NCBI RefSeq assembly: GCF_030052815.1
Contig: NC_079498.1
Coordinates: 73,518,992-73,582,991 of the forward strand
Source: Hevea brasiliensis
Lineage: Eukaryota > Streptophyta > Magnoliopsida > Malpighiales > Euphorbiaceae
DNA: 64,000 nucleotides
Direction of reading: 5' to 3'
Shown: positions 35,601 to 46,935 of the stretch, one piece after another
Numbering within the stretch: position 1 is the stretch's first letter
Layout: the number at the start of each line of letters is the position of its first letter
Program-made: the position numbers and the translations under genes
Notes under the pieces: generated by a model
What the model was told of the DNA's origin: nothing
What the model saw: the letters and a program-made list of their open reading frames with translations, nothing else
Database searches by the model: none

Positions 35601-35822
35601 TCCATTTTTAGCCGGCACTCTGCCGGATTTTCTATAAAATTTGCAGAACCTCAAATAAATTATAATTTCAATAAATGACTTAAATGAAATATATTGCACT
35701 TCATAACTATGATAAAAATAAATTAAGGAAGAATAAAAATAATTGAGATAAAATAGGGTGTTTCGGTACACTGTGTGACATATCTTACTCAGCTATACTA
35801 TTGACGGGTAAGGGGTGTCACA
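32669..35822 (+). repeat. A1 3' LTR, complete
   Basis: TGTAACACCCTCC to GGGGTGTCACA, 3154 bp. The promoter palindrome is degenerate here (TGACCTCATGC/TTATGTCA, 33211-33229). The stem-loop CTAAGC-ATTATC-GCTTAG is at 35167-35184. Open frames inside show no domains. Confidence 0.92.
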
Positions 35823-37924
35823 GGAAGTGAAGTGTAATTAGTTGAATGTGTGATTGGTTGATGCTTCAAAAATGTCTTAAGGGCAGTATGTGTTTTAGGC
35901 TATAAATGGAATTGTGTGACTCCAATGGGCATGAGACCAATTGGAGGTGAAACTAGGCATAAAATGTGCCAACTTTCATGTTGAAAGCATACCTAAATTT
36001 TGTCCAGAAGGTGACATGAAAACTGACCAAATCCGGATTGGTGACATTGCAAACCTGAAAATTGACCATTTGAATAGCAGTAAGTATTTTGGCCATAACT
36101 CACTCAAAATAGGTCTAAATGACCTAAAATTTATACCGATGGAAAGCTTAGAAATAGGGCTACATCTTTTGTAGAGATCACAAAAGCTAGAAATGACCAT
36201 AAGCAAGTCAAAATGCTTGCACAAGTTCAGGTATAAAAACTGCCAGAATCAGAAATGACCTAAAAATGACCTAAGTTTGCCATTTTAGTTTAACCTGTCC
36301 AGCATTGGTAAAATGACCATAACTTGGTCTAGTAAACTCCAAATGACCTAAAATTTGTGGCAAAAGTTCAATAAGACATAAAGCTACAAGTTTGTAATTC
36401 TGACCAGAACCCAAAAACAGAGAAAACTAGGTCATTTAGCTAGGTCAAAATAACATACTAAAATCTGATAAATTACAATAAAATGCAATACACTTGAAAA
36501 TGAAATTGGTAACATATACCAACACTAAAGGACTATAAAATGTGACATATTGATAACATTAAAATTGACTCACTTAGAATGCATCAAAGGTCAACATTAT
36601 AGGTTGACTGATGAAAGCAATAGTATTAAATAAATTTAATAATTGAACCTTATTGTTAAAAACAATTTAAATGAGTACTGAAACACTTTAAATTGTGTGT
36701 TTCAGTTAGCAAAGACTCAGAGAAGGAGAAAGAATCACTGCGTCAAGGCCAATAGGCTATTCATCAAAGGTTTGTGCATAACAGTTATTTCTTTTGAATT
36801 TTCAATTGAAATAAATTATGACAATTTGTATGTTATTGCTTAAATTGTGGAAAAATTATTTGAATGGAATTTGATGGATACTTATTGCTTGAAAAATATT
36901 GCAAATGGTTTGAAATCACAGCTATCATATATATTTAATTGAATTGTTTGCTAGCTTGTCTAGTGGGACGAATTGGCTTTGAATTCCCTCTCTGGCTGAA
37001 GTGTTGAGGTGTGTGTCAGTTAAGGACGAATAGGATGAGTACTCATATAATTGTTAGCTAGCTATGTTATTCCTCATTAGCCATTGGCTTTTGGGATGAA
37101 TTAGACTTTGGAAACATGATTAAGCTGTGTATGTGATTTATTGATATTCATTGAGACATTGTGAAATGGAATTTAATTCTTTATGACATTTTCTGTCTTA
37201 TGAATTTAATTATGATTTTAAGTATCCACAGTTTATATAATTTATGGTTAATGGTTTAAAATTGCATTTTCTTAATATTGTGCACCACTGAGACATTGGC
37301 TCAGCGATAGCTTTTTCATTGTTATCGCAGGTAGACAAATAGACAGAGCAGCAGAGTAGGCTGCTTGTGCTACATTTTGGGATTCTACCGGGTATATTGA
37401 GTATACCACCTTTTTGTAATTTTTGTTATAATGTATGTGCACTGTATGTATATATTGCAAATGGTCTTGAGCAGTTGTAAACTAAAGTTATAAATTATTT
37501 TGGCCTGTAAAAATGTTGTAATATATTTTTCTTATTTCAGCTTTTGGAACTATTGGAAATTGATGTTGAATTGAGTTGGACAAATGTTGAGAAATTGATT
37601 TGTGCTGAGCCATATTGGAGTTTGGAATTGAAAAAATATATTGGGAGTGCTTTTTACAGGTTTTTGAAGAACTATTTTATTCAAAATACAGATGGCGTCA
37701 AAATTTTTACAGAAATTATTGATACTTCAGATGTGTTATTTGGTTTCACTTCCATTAAAAAAAATTAACAACTATCAAAAGTGCTCACCTCTATAAAAAG
37801 AAATAAGAAAAATATTTAAAATCCCTTGTAGTGTATTTAGTGGGTTATCAGTAGACGAAGTTTGGTAATTCATTAGGTATACTACGAGATCATGTTATGC
37901 CTTGCGGAGGGGTAAGGTGTGACA
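35823..37924 (+). repeat. Right part of a B-type gypsy LTR
   Basis: It aligns with about 4371-6958 of the solo LTR 2937-6958 and ends GGTGTGACA at 37924. The left part is absent; A1 adjoins. It holds a candidate exon at 36706-36769 (TGTTTCAG before, AAG/GTTTGTGC after), the stem-loop CTGAG-ACATTGG-CTCAG (37288-37304), and the second stem ending TATCGC, then AG at 37329-37330. Confidence 0.88.
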
Positions 37925-39934
37925 AAAGGTCCATTGATTTTTTATTAGAAATTCTATTCTTAAGTTGTTAAGAATATAAGTGACAGTATTTCTAGCACAA
38001 AGTATCATAAATTGGATCACAATCGATGATACTTCACAATAAGGACATGACTTATCCAGAAAGATTGTAATCATGTTTATTCCCATGTTATTTATATGAG
38101 ATGTAAATAAGATAGAATGGTGAGTCTCATGCCATATAGCAAACATGATAGGCACTTATACATGATAAGTAGGTCGAACCAGTGACATTTATGACAAGCA
38201 CATGGAGTTTACTCTTGTCAATGCATTGTCATAAATCATATCAGTGCATATAATCTTTAGTCTTGAGATAGCATAGTTATCTTGTATATAGATGGTTTGA
38301 GTTTGATACTGCTTTCATACTTGTACTGTGTATGAGTCTATAGGCATGTGTTGGCTCCTACTAGTTATATATGGAGGTAGGTGTTGATCAAGATGAAATC
38401 TGTTATCCTAAGTAAATAGGGATAAAATCCTATGTTCATTTAATTGTTCTTGATGTTTCAAGTTCCTGGCCATGACAGATAGATTTAATCAGAAAAGAGT
38501 TTCTAATGAGAAAATCTTTTAATCAAGAACTGGAATTAAAAGAGAACATAATATTCATAGCAAATGGAGTTTGACATAAACCATAACTCCAGCTTGAATT
38601 GAGATTTTGTAACAGAGAGATTCTAGTGTATGGTAACATATGATTATAGATTCATTTAAGGTAAACCTTATTACTAATTGGGTGGCTATGGCATGCTATG
38701 CTAGGTGTTAATCATAGTTTATGAGCTGCCAAAAATGATTTAGAGAAATCATTTATGGTAAGAAAGAGTTCTGATGATATTAAGAGTTGATATCATATCT
38801 CATTGCTAATTAGTGATGAGCCTAGTGAGTCACACACATATACAAGTAATCACCAAGTTAAATATGATTTAATTAATTAATTAAAGAGTTTAATTGATTA
38901 ATTAAATAGGTGTGGTTTGCAATTAGATTGCAAAATCCCTAGCATGACTTTAAACCAAATCTAGGTTATTGGATGTATAGTATAAGTTAAATTTATATTT
39001 CAAAGTGTTTAAATATGAATTTAATTATAAGAAATTAATTAATAGAGATTAATTAATTTATTTATATTTGATATGAATTGATTAGAAGAAGAGAAATAAT
39101 TATTTTGGATTGAGAACTCAAAATTAAGACAAAGGGGTATTTTGGTCATTTCACAGGGTGAGATGTGGCACCATGAGGCACCATGAGATGGTGACACATG
39201 GCACTACACATAAGCTTGCCATTTGTCTTTTAATCATGTAAGATGATCAAAGTCAAGATTAAATCTAAGTTTGACACTTGGCACAATGTGATTGGGTCAA
39301 TTAAACTAAGAGCCAATCAGAAGGTGACATGTGGTAAAGGTTTTAAGTGGTGACCTAGCTATATAATGTGTTGTTATGAAAGAGTAAAATTATAAGCTGC
39401 TATTCTTCTTTGGTGCCACCACCCAAAGGAGCCTCTCCCTCTCTTCTTCTTTATCTCTCATCAGTTCAAAGAGAATTACCAACATTCTCTTGAATTAAAA
39501 TTGCTAGAAATCATTTCTAGCGTCCTGTATATATCTGTAATCTCTCAAAAGGAAAAACTTGAATTTCTAATTAATTGGAAAGGCTTAGGAAGCTGTTCAA
39601 GGGGCTGTCATTGGTGATCTTGGTGTGGACAAGCTAGAGGGACAACATCTAGTGTCCTAGGCGCATCCAAAGGTGCTAAACACAACTGCAGTGCATCAAA
39701 AGGTTAGTGCACTTGTTCTTGATCTAATCTAGGGTTCTAATGAATTAATCTGTTAATTCTAAAATCTCAAAAGGCAAATGTAAATCCAAAAACATGTTAA
39801 AAGAGTTTTAATATGCTGTTTAACATTGAAATCAAATAGATAAACAATGAATCTTGCATGATGCATGACACCCTAGAAGAAAAATTTTGAATTCAATGAT
39901 CTAAACTTATGTTTTTCATGCTTCCGCTCCTTCA
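37925..39934 (+). repeat. Ty1/copia LTR, plus orientation, first ~110 bp missing
   Basis: It matches the reverse complement of the copia LTRs at 46936-49045 and 54843-56948. The missing start can be seen at 46158-46268. It ends at GCTCCTTCA (39934), the normal right terminus. A TATA-like TATATAAT lies near 39360, followed by a leader rich in CT. There is no coding sequence. It is probably the right LTR or solo LTR of a copia insertion that was later hit by the B-type element on its left. Confidence 0.85.
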
Positions 39935-40244
39935 GACTCACCATTCCATCTTATTTATATCTCATATAAATACCTTGGGAACAAACATGATTACAATCTT
40001 TCTGGATAAATCATGTCCTTATTGTGAAGTATCCTCGATTGTGAACCAATTTATGATACTTTGTATTAGAAATACTGTCACTCATATTCTTAACAACTTA
40101 AGAATAGAATTTCTAACAAAATATCAATGGACCTTTTCTATTATACAAATATATTATATAAACAGAAAAGTGAAATTGCCTTTTATTAATAAAATATGTA
40201 CAAGATATATACTAAATGACATGCTCTAGGGCATACTACTAACA
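39935..40244 (-). repeat. Ty1/copia LTR fragment, minus orientation (first 310 bp of the LTR)
   Basis: It equals 56637-56948 at high similarity and ends TACTAACA, the complement of the TGTTAGTA start. It begins exactly where the plus-oriented copia LTR terminates. The simplest reading is that the plus copy inserted into this minus copy, and the minus copy's other part was lost. Confidence 0.85.
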
Positions 40245-40248
40245 ATTA

Positions 40249-42235
40249 TGACCTTCGTCCCTTTAGCTTTGATTTAGTTCCAACCTTGCCTCGATTAGAT
40301 GTTGTATGGTGTATATGCTCATCTAAAGGCTGAAATTAAATTGGTTAATTTTGGACAATCAAGAAGGAATTTCGACGAACCGCCTATGGATCCATCATCA
40401 GCAATCTTCAAGCATCCTAAATGTACCCTTAAATTGGTGTAGCCCACCAGCACCCGAGATCAAGTTTCTAGCCCAATCCCGATGCTTGGCGGACCATTCT
40501 AGAAAGTGGTCATGTTTATAGTCATTTCTAGTGTTTTTTTTTTAATATTTTGGATGCATTCTAGATAGCAAAATCAGTGTCTGTAAGTTTAAACTCTAAT
40601 TCAGTGTTTTTATCTGTGTGCTATGCTGGTTAAAAAATTAATAAAACATTCATGACTTTGTAAAATTGATTAAAATAAATTTAATTAATAAAAGTATGAT
40701 GTAAAGAACCTTTGAGAATATTTTCATAACTTTTTGAGTTATAAACATAATTAATTAGATTGTAGAGCAGTTAGGGACTCGAGTTAGAGTTTAGATATCA
40801 GACATAGAATTAGGTTTCTGGTATTATCTCGAATTGGCATTATTATGTATGTTAAAAGTCTAAGGTCATTGTGTTGCTTTTGCTTTGTAAGGGGTTAGGT
40901 CCTAAATATGGAGGAAATTTTGCTAAAATTACTCTATAACTGTTATTATTGCTTGTTGGTTAATTATTTTATTCTCAATCAATCGTTTGATAGACGCCAG
41001 CATGTCTATATAGGTGAACAAAAATGACTATCTTCTTCTTCCAATCGGACCACCTATAAATGAGACATTAGCTTTGTGAGTTGGATACTGATTATTTTTG
41101 TTATTTAAATATAATTTATATTTCTTATTAATTGTTAGAGAGAGAGAGAGAGAGAGAGCCATTCTGATATGGTTCGATGACAAAATCCAACAAAACCATT
41201 AGCGTTGAACTCCTTTCAATGCCATTTTCCTAATGCAACAAACGGTGCCCATTTTCATTTAGCTTTCCACGATAGGAGGACAGAGAAGGCAATATCTTTT
41301 TAGCCAATCGATGACTAGTTTGGACAATCGGGCCAGAGTATTCTGACCTACATCCCTTCAGCTTTGATTTAGTTCCAATCTTGCGTCGATTAGATGTTAT
41401 ATAGTGTAGATGCTCATCAAAAGGTCAAGATTAAATTGGTTAATTTTGGACAATCAAGAAGGAATTTTGACGAACCATCTGTGGATCCATCATCAGCAAT
41501 CTCCAAGCATCCCGAATGTACCCTTAAATTGGTGATAGCCTACCAGCACCCGAGATCGGGTTTTCAGCCCAATCCTAATGCTTGGCGGACCATTCTAGAA
41601 AGTGGTCATGTTTACAATTATTTCTAGCATTTTTTTTTTAATATTTTGGATGCATTCTAGATAGCCAAATTAGTGTCGTAAGTCCAAACTCTAACTCAGT
41701 GTTTTTATCTGTGTATTATGCTAGTCAAAAAATTAATAAAACATTCATGAGCTAGTAAAATTGGGTAAAATAACTTTAATTAATGAAAGGATAATGTAAA
41801 AAACCTCCAAGAATATTTTCATAATTTTTGAAGTAATAAACATAATTAATTGCATTGTAAAAGAGTTAGGAACTTGAGTTGGAGTTTAGAGATCGGACAT
41901 AGAATTAGGTTTCTGGTATTGCCTAGGATTGGCAATATTATGTACATTGTGAGTCTGAAGCCATTATGTTGCATTTGCTTTGTAAGGGATTAGGTCCTAA
42001 ATATAGAGGAAACTTTGCTGAAATTACCCTATGACTGTTATTATTGTTTATTGATTAATTATTTTATTTTTAATCAGTCATTTGATAGATGTCAGTGTGT
42101 CTGTATAGGTAAACGGAAATGACCATTTCTTCTTCTAATCGGACTAGCTACAAATGGGTCGTTAGCTCTATGAGTTGGATATTGATTTTTTTTGTAACTT
42201 CAATATAATTTATATTTCTTGTTAATTGTTTAGCT
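40249..42235. repeat. Direct duplication, two units of about 0.9-1.1 kb, origin unknown
   Basis: About 40249-41136 and 41345-42232 share most bases, for example GGATCCATCATCAGCAATCT in both (near 40387 and 41483). Between them lie an (AG)11 microsatellite (41137-41158) and about 180 bp of unique sequence. A 77-codon frame (41394-41627) in the second copy has no domain I know. The copies differ by many substitutions, so the duplication is old. They lie downstream of the minus-strand Helitron helicase relic and may belong to that element. Confidence 0.7.
41137..41158. repeat. (AG)11 microsatellite
   Basis: 22 bp of uninterrupted AG dinucleotides at the end of the first duplicated unit. Confidence 0.95.
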
Positions 42236-42240
42236 CTGAG

Positions 42241-42531
42241 TATAATTTGGAGTTTTGATCACTTGGTACCATTTCTAATATTTTTTTCATTAATTTCATC
42301 TATCATTTCATTTGTGGGGCAAATAATCATTCTTTCTTTAAGATATATTCGATTGTGCTTTTCAATAAAATGCCCATAAACGCTTGATATCATGCCTATT
42401 AATAAATATTCAGTGTCTATAATGATTTTCATTGAATTCAAGAATTTTAATTGTCTCCATTATGTCATCACCAATCGATAAAATCCAAATAGCAAAATTC
42501 CTATTGTGACCATTAACATCTATACTCAACT
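42241..42531 (-). pseudogene. Helitron/PIF1-like helicase, C-terminal piece
   Basis: On the minus strand, one frame gives FAIWILSIGD just after the LTR junction. A second frame (42259-42441) gives YLKERMIICPTNEMIDEIN, the conserved block of plant Helitron helicases just before the C-terminal motifs. In active elements this DNA helicase acts with a Rep nuclease in rolling-circle transposition. Here it is split between frames and separated from its N-terminal piece by a solo LTR. No Rep domain was seen. An ordinary cellular PIF1 gene is less likely given the decay and surroundings. Confidence 0.75.
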
Positions 42532-45500
42532 TGTAACATCCTCATTTTAGCTAGTCCAAATGCGATCTCTGTTCGGTGACCGATGTCGATGCAGACGGCT
42601 AGAACGTTCGAAAAAATATTTAAACTAAAGTGAGGAACCAAAAAATTAACTCAAATAATTAATAAGAAAAAAATTTATGAAAAATTATAAAATAATTTTT
42701 GGGACTCCATAGAGGTTCTTATGGTATTAGAATGTCAAGAAAATACTTAGAAAAATTTTTCAATCGGTACAGACAATTTTGGCCCGTTGAGCCAAACGGA
42801 GGGCATTTTTGTCATTTCGTCTTCAGAGATGATTTTTGGGCCAACTTGTCCATTTAAATAAATAATTTATATAACATAACATATAAATAAATATTTGTCA
42901 AAAATTTAATTGTAATTAAATAGACAAGAAATTGAGAGAAAATTAAAGAAAATGGATTTATGACATCATCATGATGTCATTAAAACTTCCCCAACCAACC
43001 CAATCTTGACACATGGCATAAACATATATAAAAGAGGTAAAATGGGCTGGAAAACAAACAAAAAAATCAGAACCTCTTACTTCTTCTTCTCCTTGACGTC
43101 AACCCTCCTTCCCTAACCCTCCATGAACAAGCTTTTTCAAGTTTGATTTTCCCTAGCTTTCTTCCACCAAAAACCCTAATTGTCAATACAAAAACTTGCT
43201 CTTTCATCTTGGTGAAGCTTTGGGCAGCAAAATTTTGAAGAAAAACTAAAGTTTTGCAAGACCCAATCTTAGTTCCAAAGTGGTTAGTGAACTAACCCTA
43301 AATTTTTACTTTGAATACATGTTTAGGGACTTGAATGAGTGTAAATTTCAAAGGAAATTTGTTAAAAACCACTTGTATGCTATCCCATATTTTTTGGCAG
43401 CGATAGTTAGGGTTTGATTGTGTTGAGCTTAATGAAATTAAAAGACCATCATGGCAGCCCACAATATGTACCCACTAAGTGTATTGATGAAATGCAAATT
43501 AAATGCATGATTTGAGATGTTAGGGTTAGGGTTTGGGTATAAAATGGAGACTTTGATCATGTAATGGTTAAAGTGAGTTTTAATGGTCAATTAGTGACCA
43601 TTTGGATATGTGTAAACAAGAAATGAAGTGGTTTGTGCAGTGGGAATTGAGATTAGTGTGGCTGCCCATGGTGACCTGCAGAATTGGACATGAGTCCAGC
43701 AGGTTTGGATAGCCATAACTTGAATTGTAGAGATTAAATTGGTGCAAGGCCAATTGGACATGAAACTAGACATATAATGTCATAACTTTGGTGAAGAAAC
43801 CATGCCCATAAAACTAAACCAAGTGGACCAAAAGCTTGCCCAAATCCGGGTGACCTGCAGTCTATTTCTGCAGAATGACCAAATGAATAGTGATTGTTCA
43901 TTTGGCCATAAATCAACGTAGAAAGGTCCAATGATCTGAAATTTTACCAGCAACAAGTTGAGATATAGACCAACAACTTTTATGAAGGAACCTAACCCAA
44001 ATTATAACCAGAACCTATCCAACAAGTGAGTTGCGATCCATTCCTTTCATCAGTAGATATGGTCAGTCCAGAAAAATTTTAATCTGGCCAGTTGTGGTTT
44101 TTGGACCATAACTTGAACCACAAAACTCCAAATGGAGTGAATCAAAAAAGGAAATTCAACTAGAAAAAATAAGGAACAACTTTCATGTTGATTATTTTGC
44201 CAAATTCCCACTACAAAAATGACTAATGGAACAGTAAATATGAAGCATGAAAACTAAAAATTCTGCTTAATTAACATTAAGCTTAGAAATGGCATTGGCA
44301 ACTAATACCAACAAATTTTAAATGCAAAATGTGGTATGTTGGGAGTATTAAAACCAATGTACCTATTGTCTATGCAAAATTCAACATTTTGGTTGACTAA
44401 TAAAGTGAATAGTAACACCAAAACTTGAAATTCAAAAATTGTAAAACTCAAAAGTGTAAAATGCCCTAGTATACCTAACAAGAATGGTTTGGATAGCTTG
44501 GCATGCCAATAGGGTTCTGTTAGCAGTACTGCATATGGCTTCATGCCATTCTGTGTTTCATGGCTTCCCATGCCATTTTGTGACAAAATAGCCTTTGGCT
44601 ATGTTATTTGAATTATTACACTTGGGTTTTAACCCCGCTAATTATTACAGCTTATTAGTTGTTTTGTTGCACACCGGGAGACACAATGTGACCGATGGTG
44701 TGATGGTCCTAGTTACTTAGTACCCAATGCCAGTTTACCCATTTATCCAGTCCAGTCAATTAGTATGGGTTACTCAGGCAATGTTAATGGACCTTATCAA
44801 AATTTTAATCGTATAATAATGCAAATAACATCAGAAGTTAAGTCTACCAAAAATGTAAACACACATTCTGCATCTTTGTTTTATCATATTTTATTTTATT
44901 TTACATTGTCACCACTAAGCAGAATTGCTTAGCGCGTCGCTTTTGCCACACGCAGGTACTGGAGACCTAGTTGGGGAGCCCAGCAAACATCAGACGGGGT
45001 GAGTCTTCAGAGCTACATCTAGGGTCCAGAGTCACCTCACATCTGCACTATATATGGTAGGACATTAGGACTATAGGTGGCCCTTTTGTATTTTTTGTAT
45101 TTTGCATTAGTTTGGATTGTAACTATAAACTCTTGTAATTATGTATTAATATAAATATATAAAATTTTATATTATTGAGATCTTTTGCATAATGTATGTT
45201 GATAAATGAAATGTTGAGAATTAATTGTGAATATGCTTCAAGTGATGAAGTGAACAGAAAAGTTTTGAAAATAGTATTGTGATTTGAGATTGAGATTTTG
45301 AGATTGACTTGAATGTGTAAAATGGAGTTTGGATTTGGAAATTATTTTGGAAGTGTTTTTAAACAGGTTCAGAAGAACTGTTTTTCCAATTTACAGCCAG
45401 CACTCTGCCGAATTTTCTATAAAATTTACGGATAAATTCAGATTTATCAAAATTGAAAATAAATGAATTATAAAGGGATAAATTGTGATAGAAACATAAA

Positions 45501-45568
45501 TTGGTGCTCCGACACACTGAGTGGCATAACTTGTTCGGCTACACTGTAGACGGGTAAGGGGTGTCACA
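42532..45568 (+). mobile_element. Solo LTR, A-type Ty3/gypsy, 3.0 kb, TSD CAACT
   Basis: TGTAACATCC to GGGGTGTCACA, with CAACT at 42527-42531 and 45569-45573. It is shorter near its left end than other A LTRs; the palindrome is 429 bp from the start instead of about 542. It carries TGACATCAT-C-ATGATGTCA (42961-42979), TATATAAAAG near 43024, donor-like GTTAGTG near 43282, and the stem-loop CTAAGCA-GAAT-TGCTTAG (44915-44932). It interrupts the Helitron helicase relic. Confidence 0.92.
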
Positions 45569-45573
45569 CAACT

Positions 45574-46157
45574 ATTCATCTAAAAGATGCATTTTTTTAG
45601 CATATGTATTTTTTGAAATATTTCCAATGATAAGAGTTTATTATTGATGCATTAAATATATCTTTTTTATTTCCTTTGACAATAACAGATAATATCTGCC
45701 GAAAATCACTGCCCGATAATGTTATTTTTCCACCAAATAAGAGATCCTTTGTGGCTGAGTAATTTGATAAAATATCTTTTAGTGATTTATCAATTGCTTC
45801 AAAGCAATGTCCTTGATTCATTGGTACTTCATTCCATATTATGAGAAAAGTTTAATTGATGATGGAAGCCAATTGAGTACCTTTTTTTATGTCACTTGTT
45901 GAATTTTCATCTATTTCAATAGAGATTTTAAATCTCAAGTGAGTTGTGAGTCTATTTGATAAAAATAAACCTAAAATACCAGAAGAAGCTACAACCAAAA
46001 AAATTTACCTTCAGATCTTAGCTTTGAAATTACAATTTCATATAAATATGTTTTCTTCATTCCTTCATAACTAAAAACGAAAAAAAAAAAGAAATAACCT
46101 TAATTATTGTTAGTTGATGATACAACTTCTTCGTATAACCTTAATTCTTGTTAATTG
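45574..46157 (-). pseudogene. Helitron/PIF1-like helicase, N-terminal piece
   Basis: Read leftward, the minus strand shows KKTYLY (degraded Walker A region), VVASSGI, a region like the family's TAHSRFKI, then an open frame (45597-45821) with NQGHCFEAIDKSLKDIL, FGGKITLSGSDFRQIL and VIVKG. The block GSDFRQ is the Helitron/PIF1 motif normally GGDFRQ. Frames change several times, so this is a relic. The rest of the gene lies beyond the solo LTR at 42241-42531. A copia LTR starts at 46158 and marks the upstream limit. Confidence 0.82.
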
Positions 46158-46810
46158 TGTTAGTAATATACCCTAGAGCATATCATTTTGTATATATCTT
46201 GTATGTATTTCATTAATAAAAGGCAATTACACTTTTCTGTTTACATAATTTATTTATGTGTAATTGAAAAGGTCCATTGATATTTTGTTAGAAATTCTAT
46301 TCTTAAGTTGTTAAGAATATGAGTGACAGTTTTTTTAGCATAAAGTATCATAAATTGATTCAAAATTGAGGATACTTCACAAAGGACATGACTTATCCAG
46401 ATAGATTATAATCATGCTTGTTCCCAAAGTATTAGTATGAGATATTAATAGGTTGGAGCAGTGACTCACATGCCACATAACAAACATGATAGGCATTTAT
46501 AGATGATAAGTGGGCGGAACCAGTGACGCTTATGACAAGCACGTGGAGTTTACTCTTGTCAATGCATTATCATATATCATATCAGTGCATATAATCTTTA
46601 AACCTGAGATAACACAGATATCTTGTATATAGGTGGTTTGAGTTTGATACTACTTTCATACTCGTACGGTGAAGGGATATATGGGCATGTGTTGACTCCT
46701 ACTTGTCATATATGGAGATAAGTGTTGATCAAGATAGGATCCATTACCCTAAGTAAATTGGGATAAAATCCTATGTTCATTTAATTGTTCTCGATGATTC
46801 AAGCTCCTGA
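46158..46810 (+). repeat. Ty1/copia LTR fragment, plus orientation, first 653 bp
   Basis: It starts TGTTAGTAATATACCC and follows the copia LTR until AAGCTCCTGA. There a minus-strand gypsy LTR fragment (TGTAACAACC) begins. The remainder of this LTR is not found in the window. Confidence 0.85.
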
Positions 46811-46935
46811 TGTAACAACCCTCACCCGTCTATAGTGTAGTCGAGTAAGGTGTGCTACATTCGGTGCTGGAGCACCCTATCCTATCTTGTCATGTACAAT
46901 ATTAATTTAATGTATATTTAATTATATTACCTTAC
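46811..46935 (-). repeat. 3' end of an A-like gypsy LTR, minus orientation, left piece
   Basis: On the minus strand it ends with a variant of the A-type terminus (GACGGGTGAGGGTTGTTACA). The copia insertion at 46936 cuts it; its continuation is 56949-57341. CTTAC (46931-46935) is the copia target duplication. Confidence 0.75.

Larger units (their letters stand above)
25345..35822 (+). mobile_element. Ty3/gypsy chromovirus A1 (Tekay/Del-like), 5' LTR truncated
   Basis: The 5' LTR lacks its first 670 bp or so; the 3' LTR (32669-35822) is complete. Between them are a primer site, one long gag-pol reading frame and a polypurine tract. A target duplication cannot be checked because the left flank is gone. 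To the right (35823 on) is a B-type LTR fragment that was probably the insertion target. Confidence 0.9.

Noticed and set aside
39360..39500. Promoter and leader of a host gene
   Set aside because: The same sequence is in the copia LTRs at 47400-47520 and 55320-55440; it is the LTR promoter region.
41394..41627. 77-codon frame in the duplicated unit as a small gene
   Set aside because: The first copy of the unit has the frame interrupted and no domain is recognisable; support is too weak.
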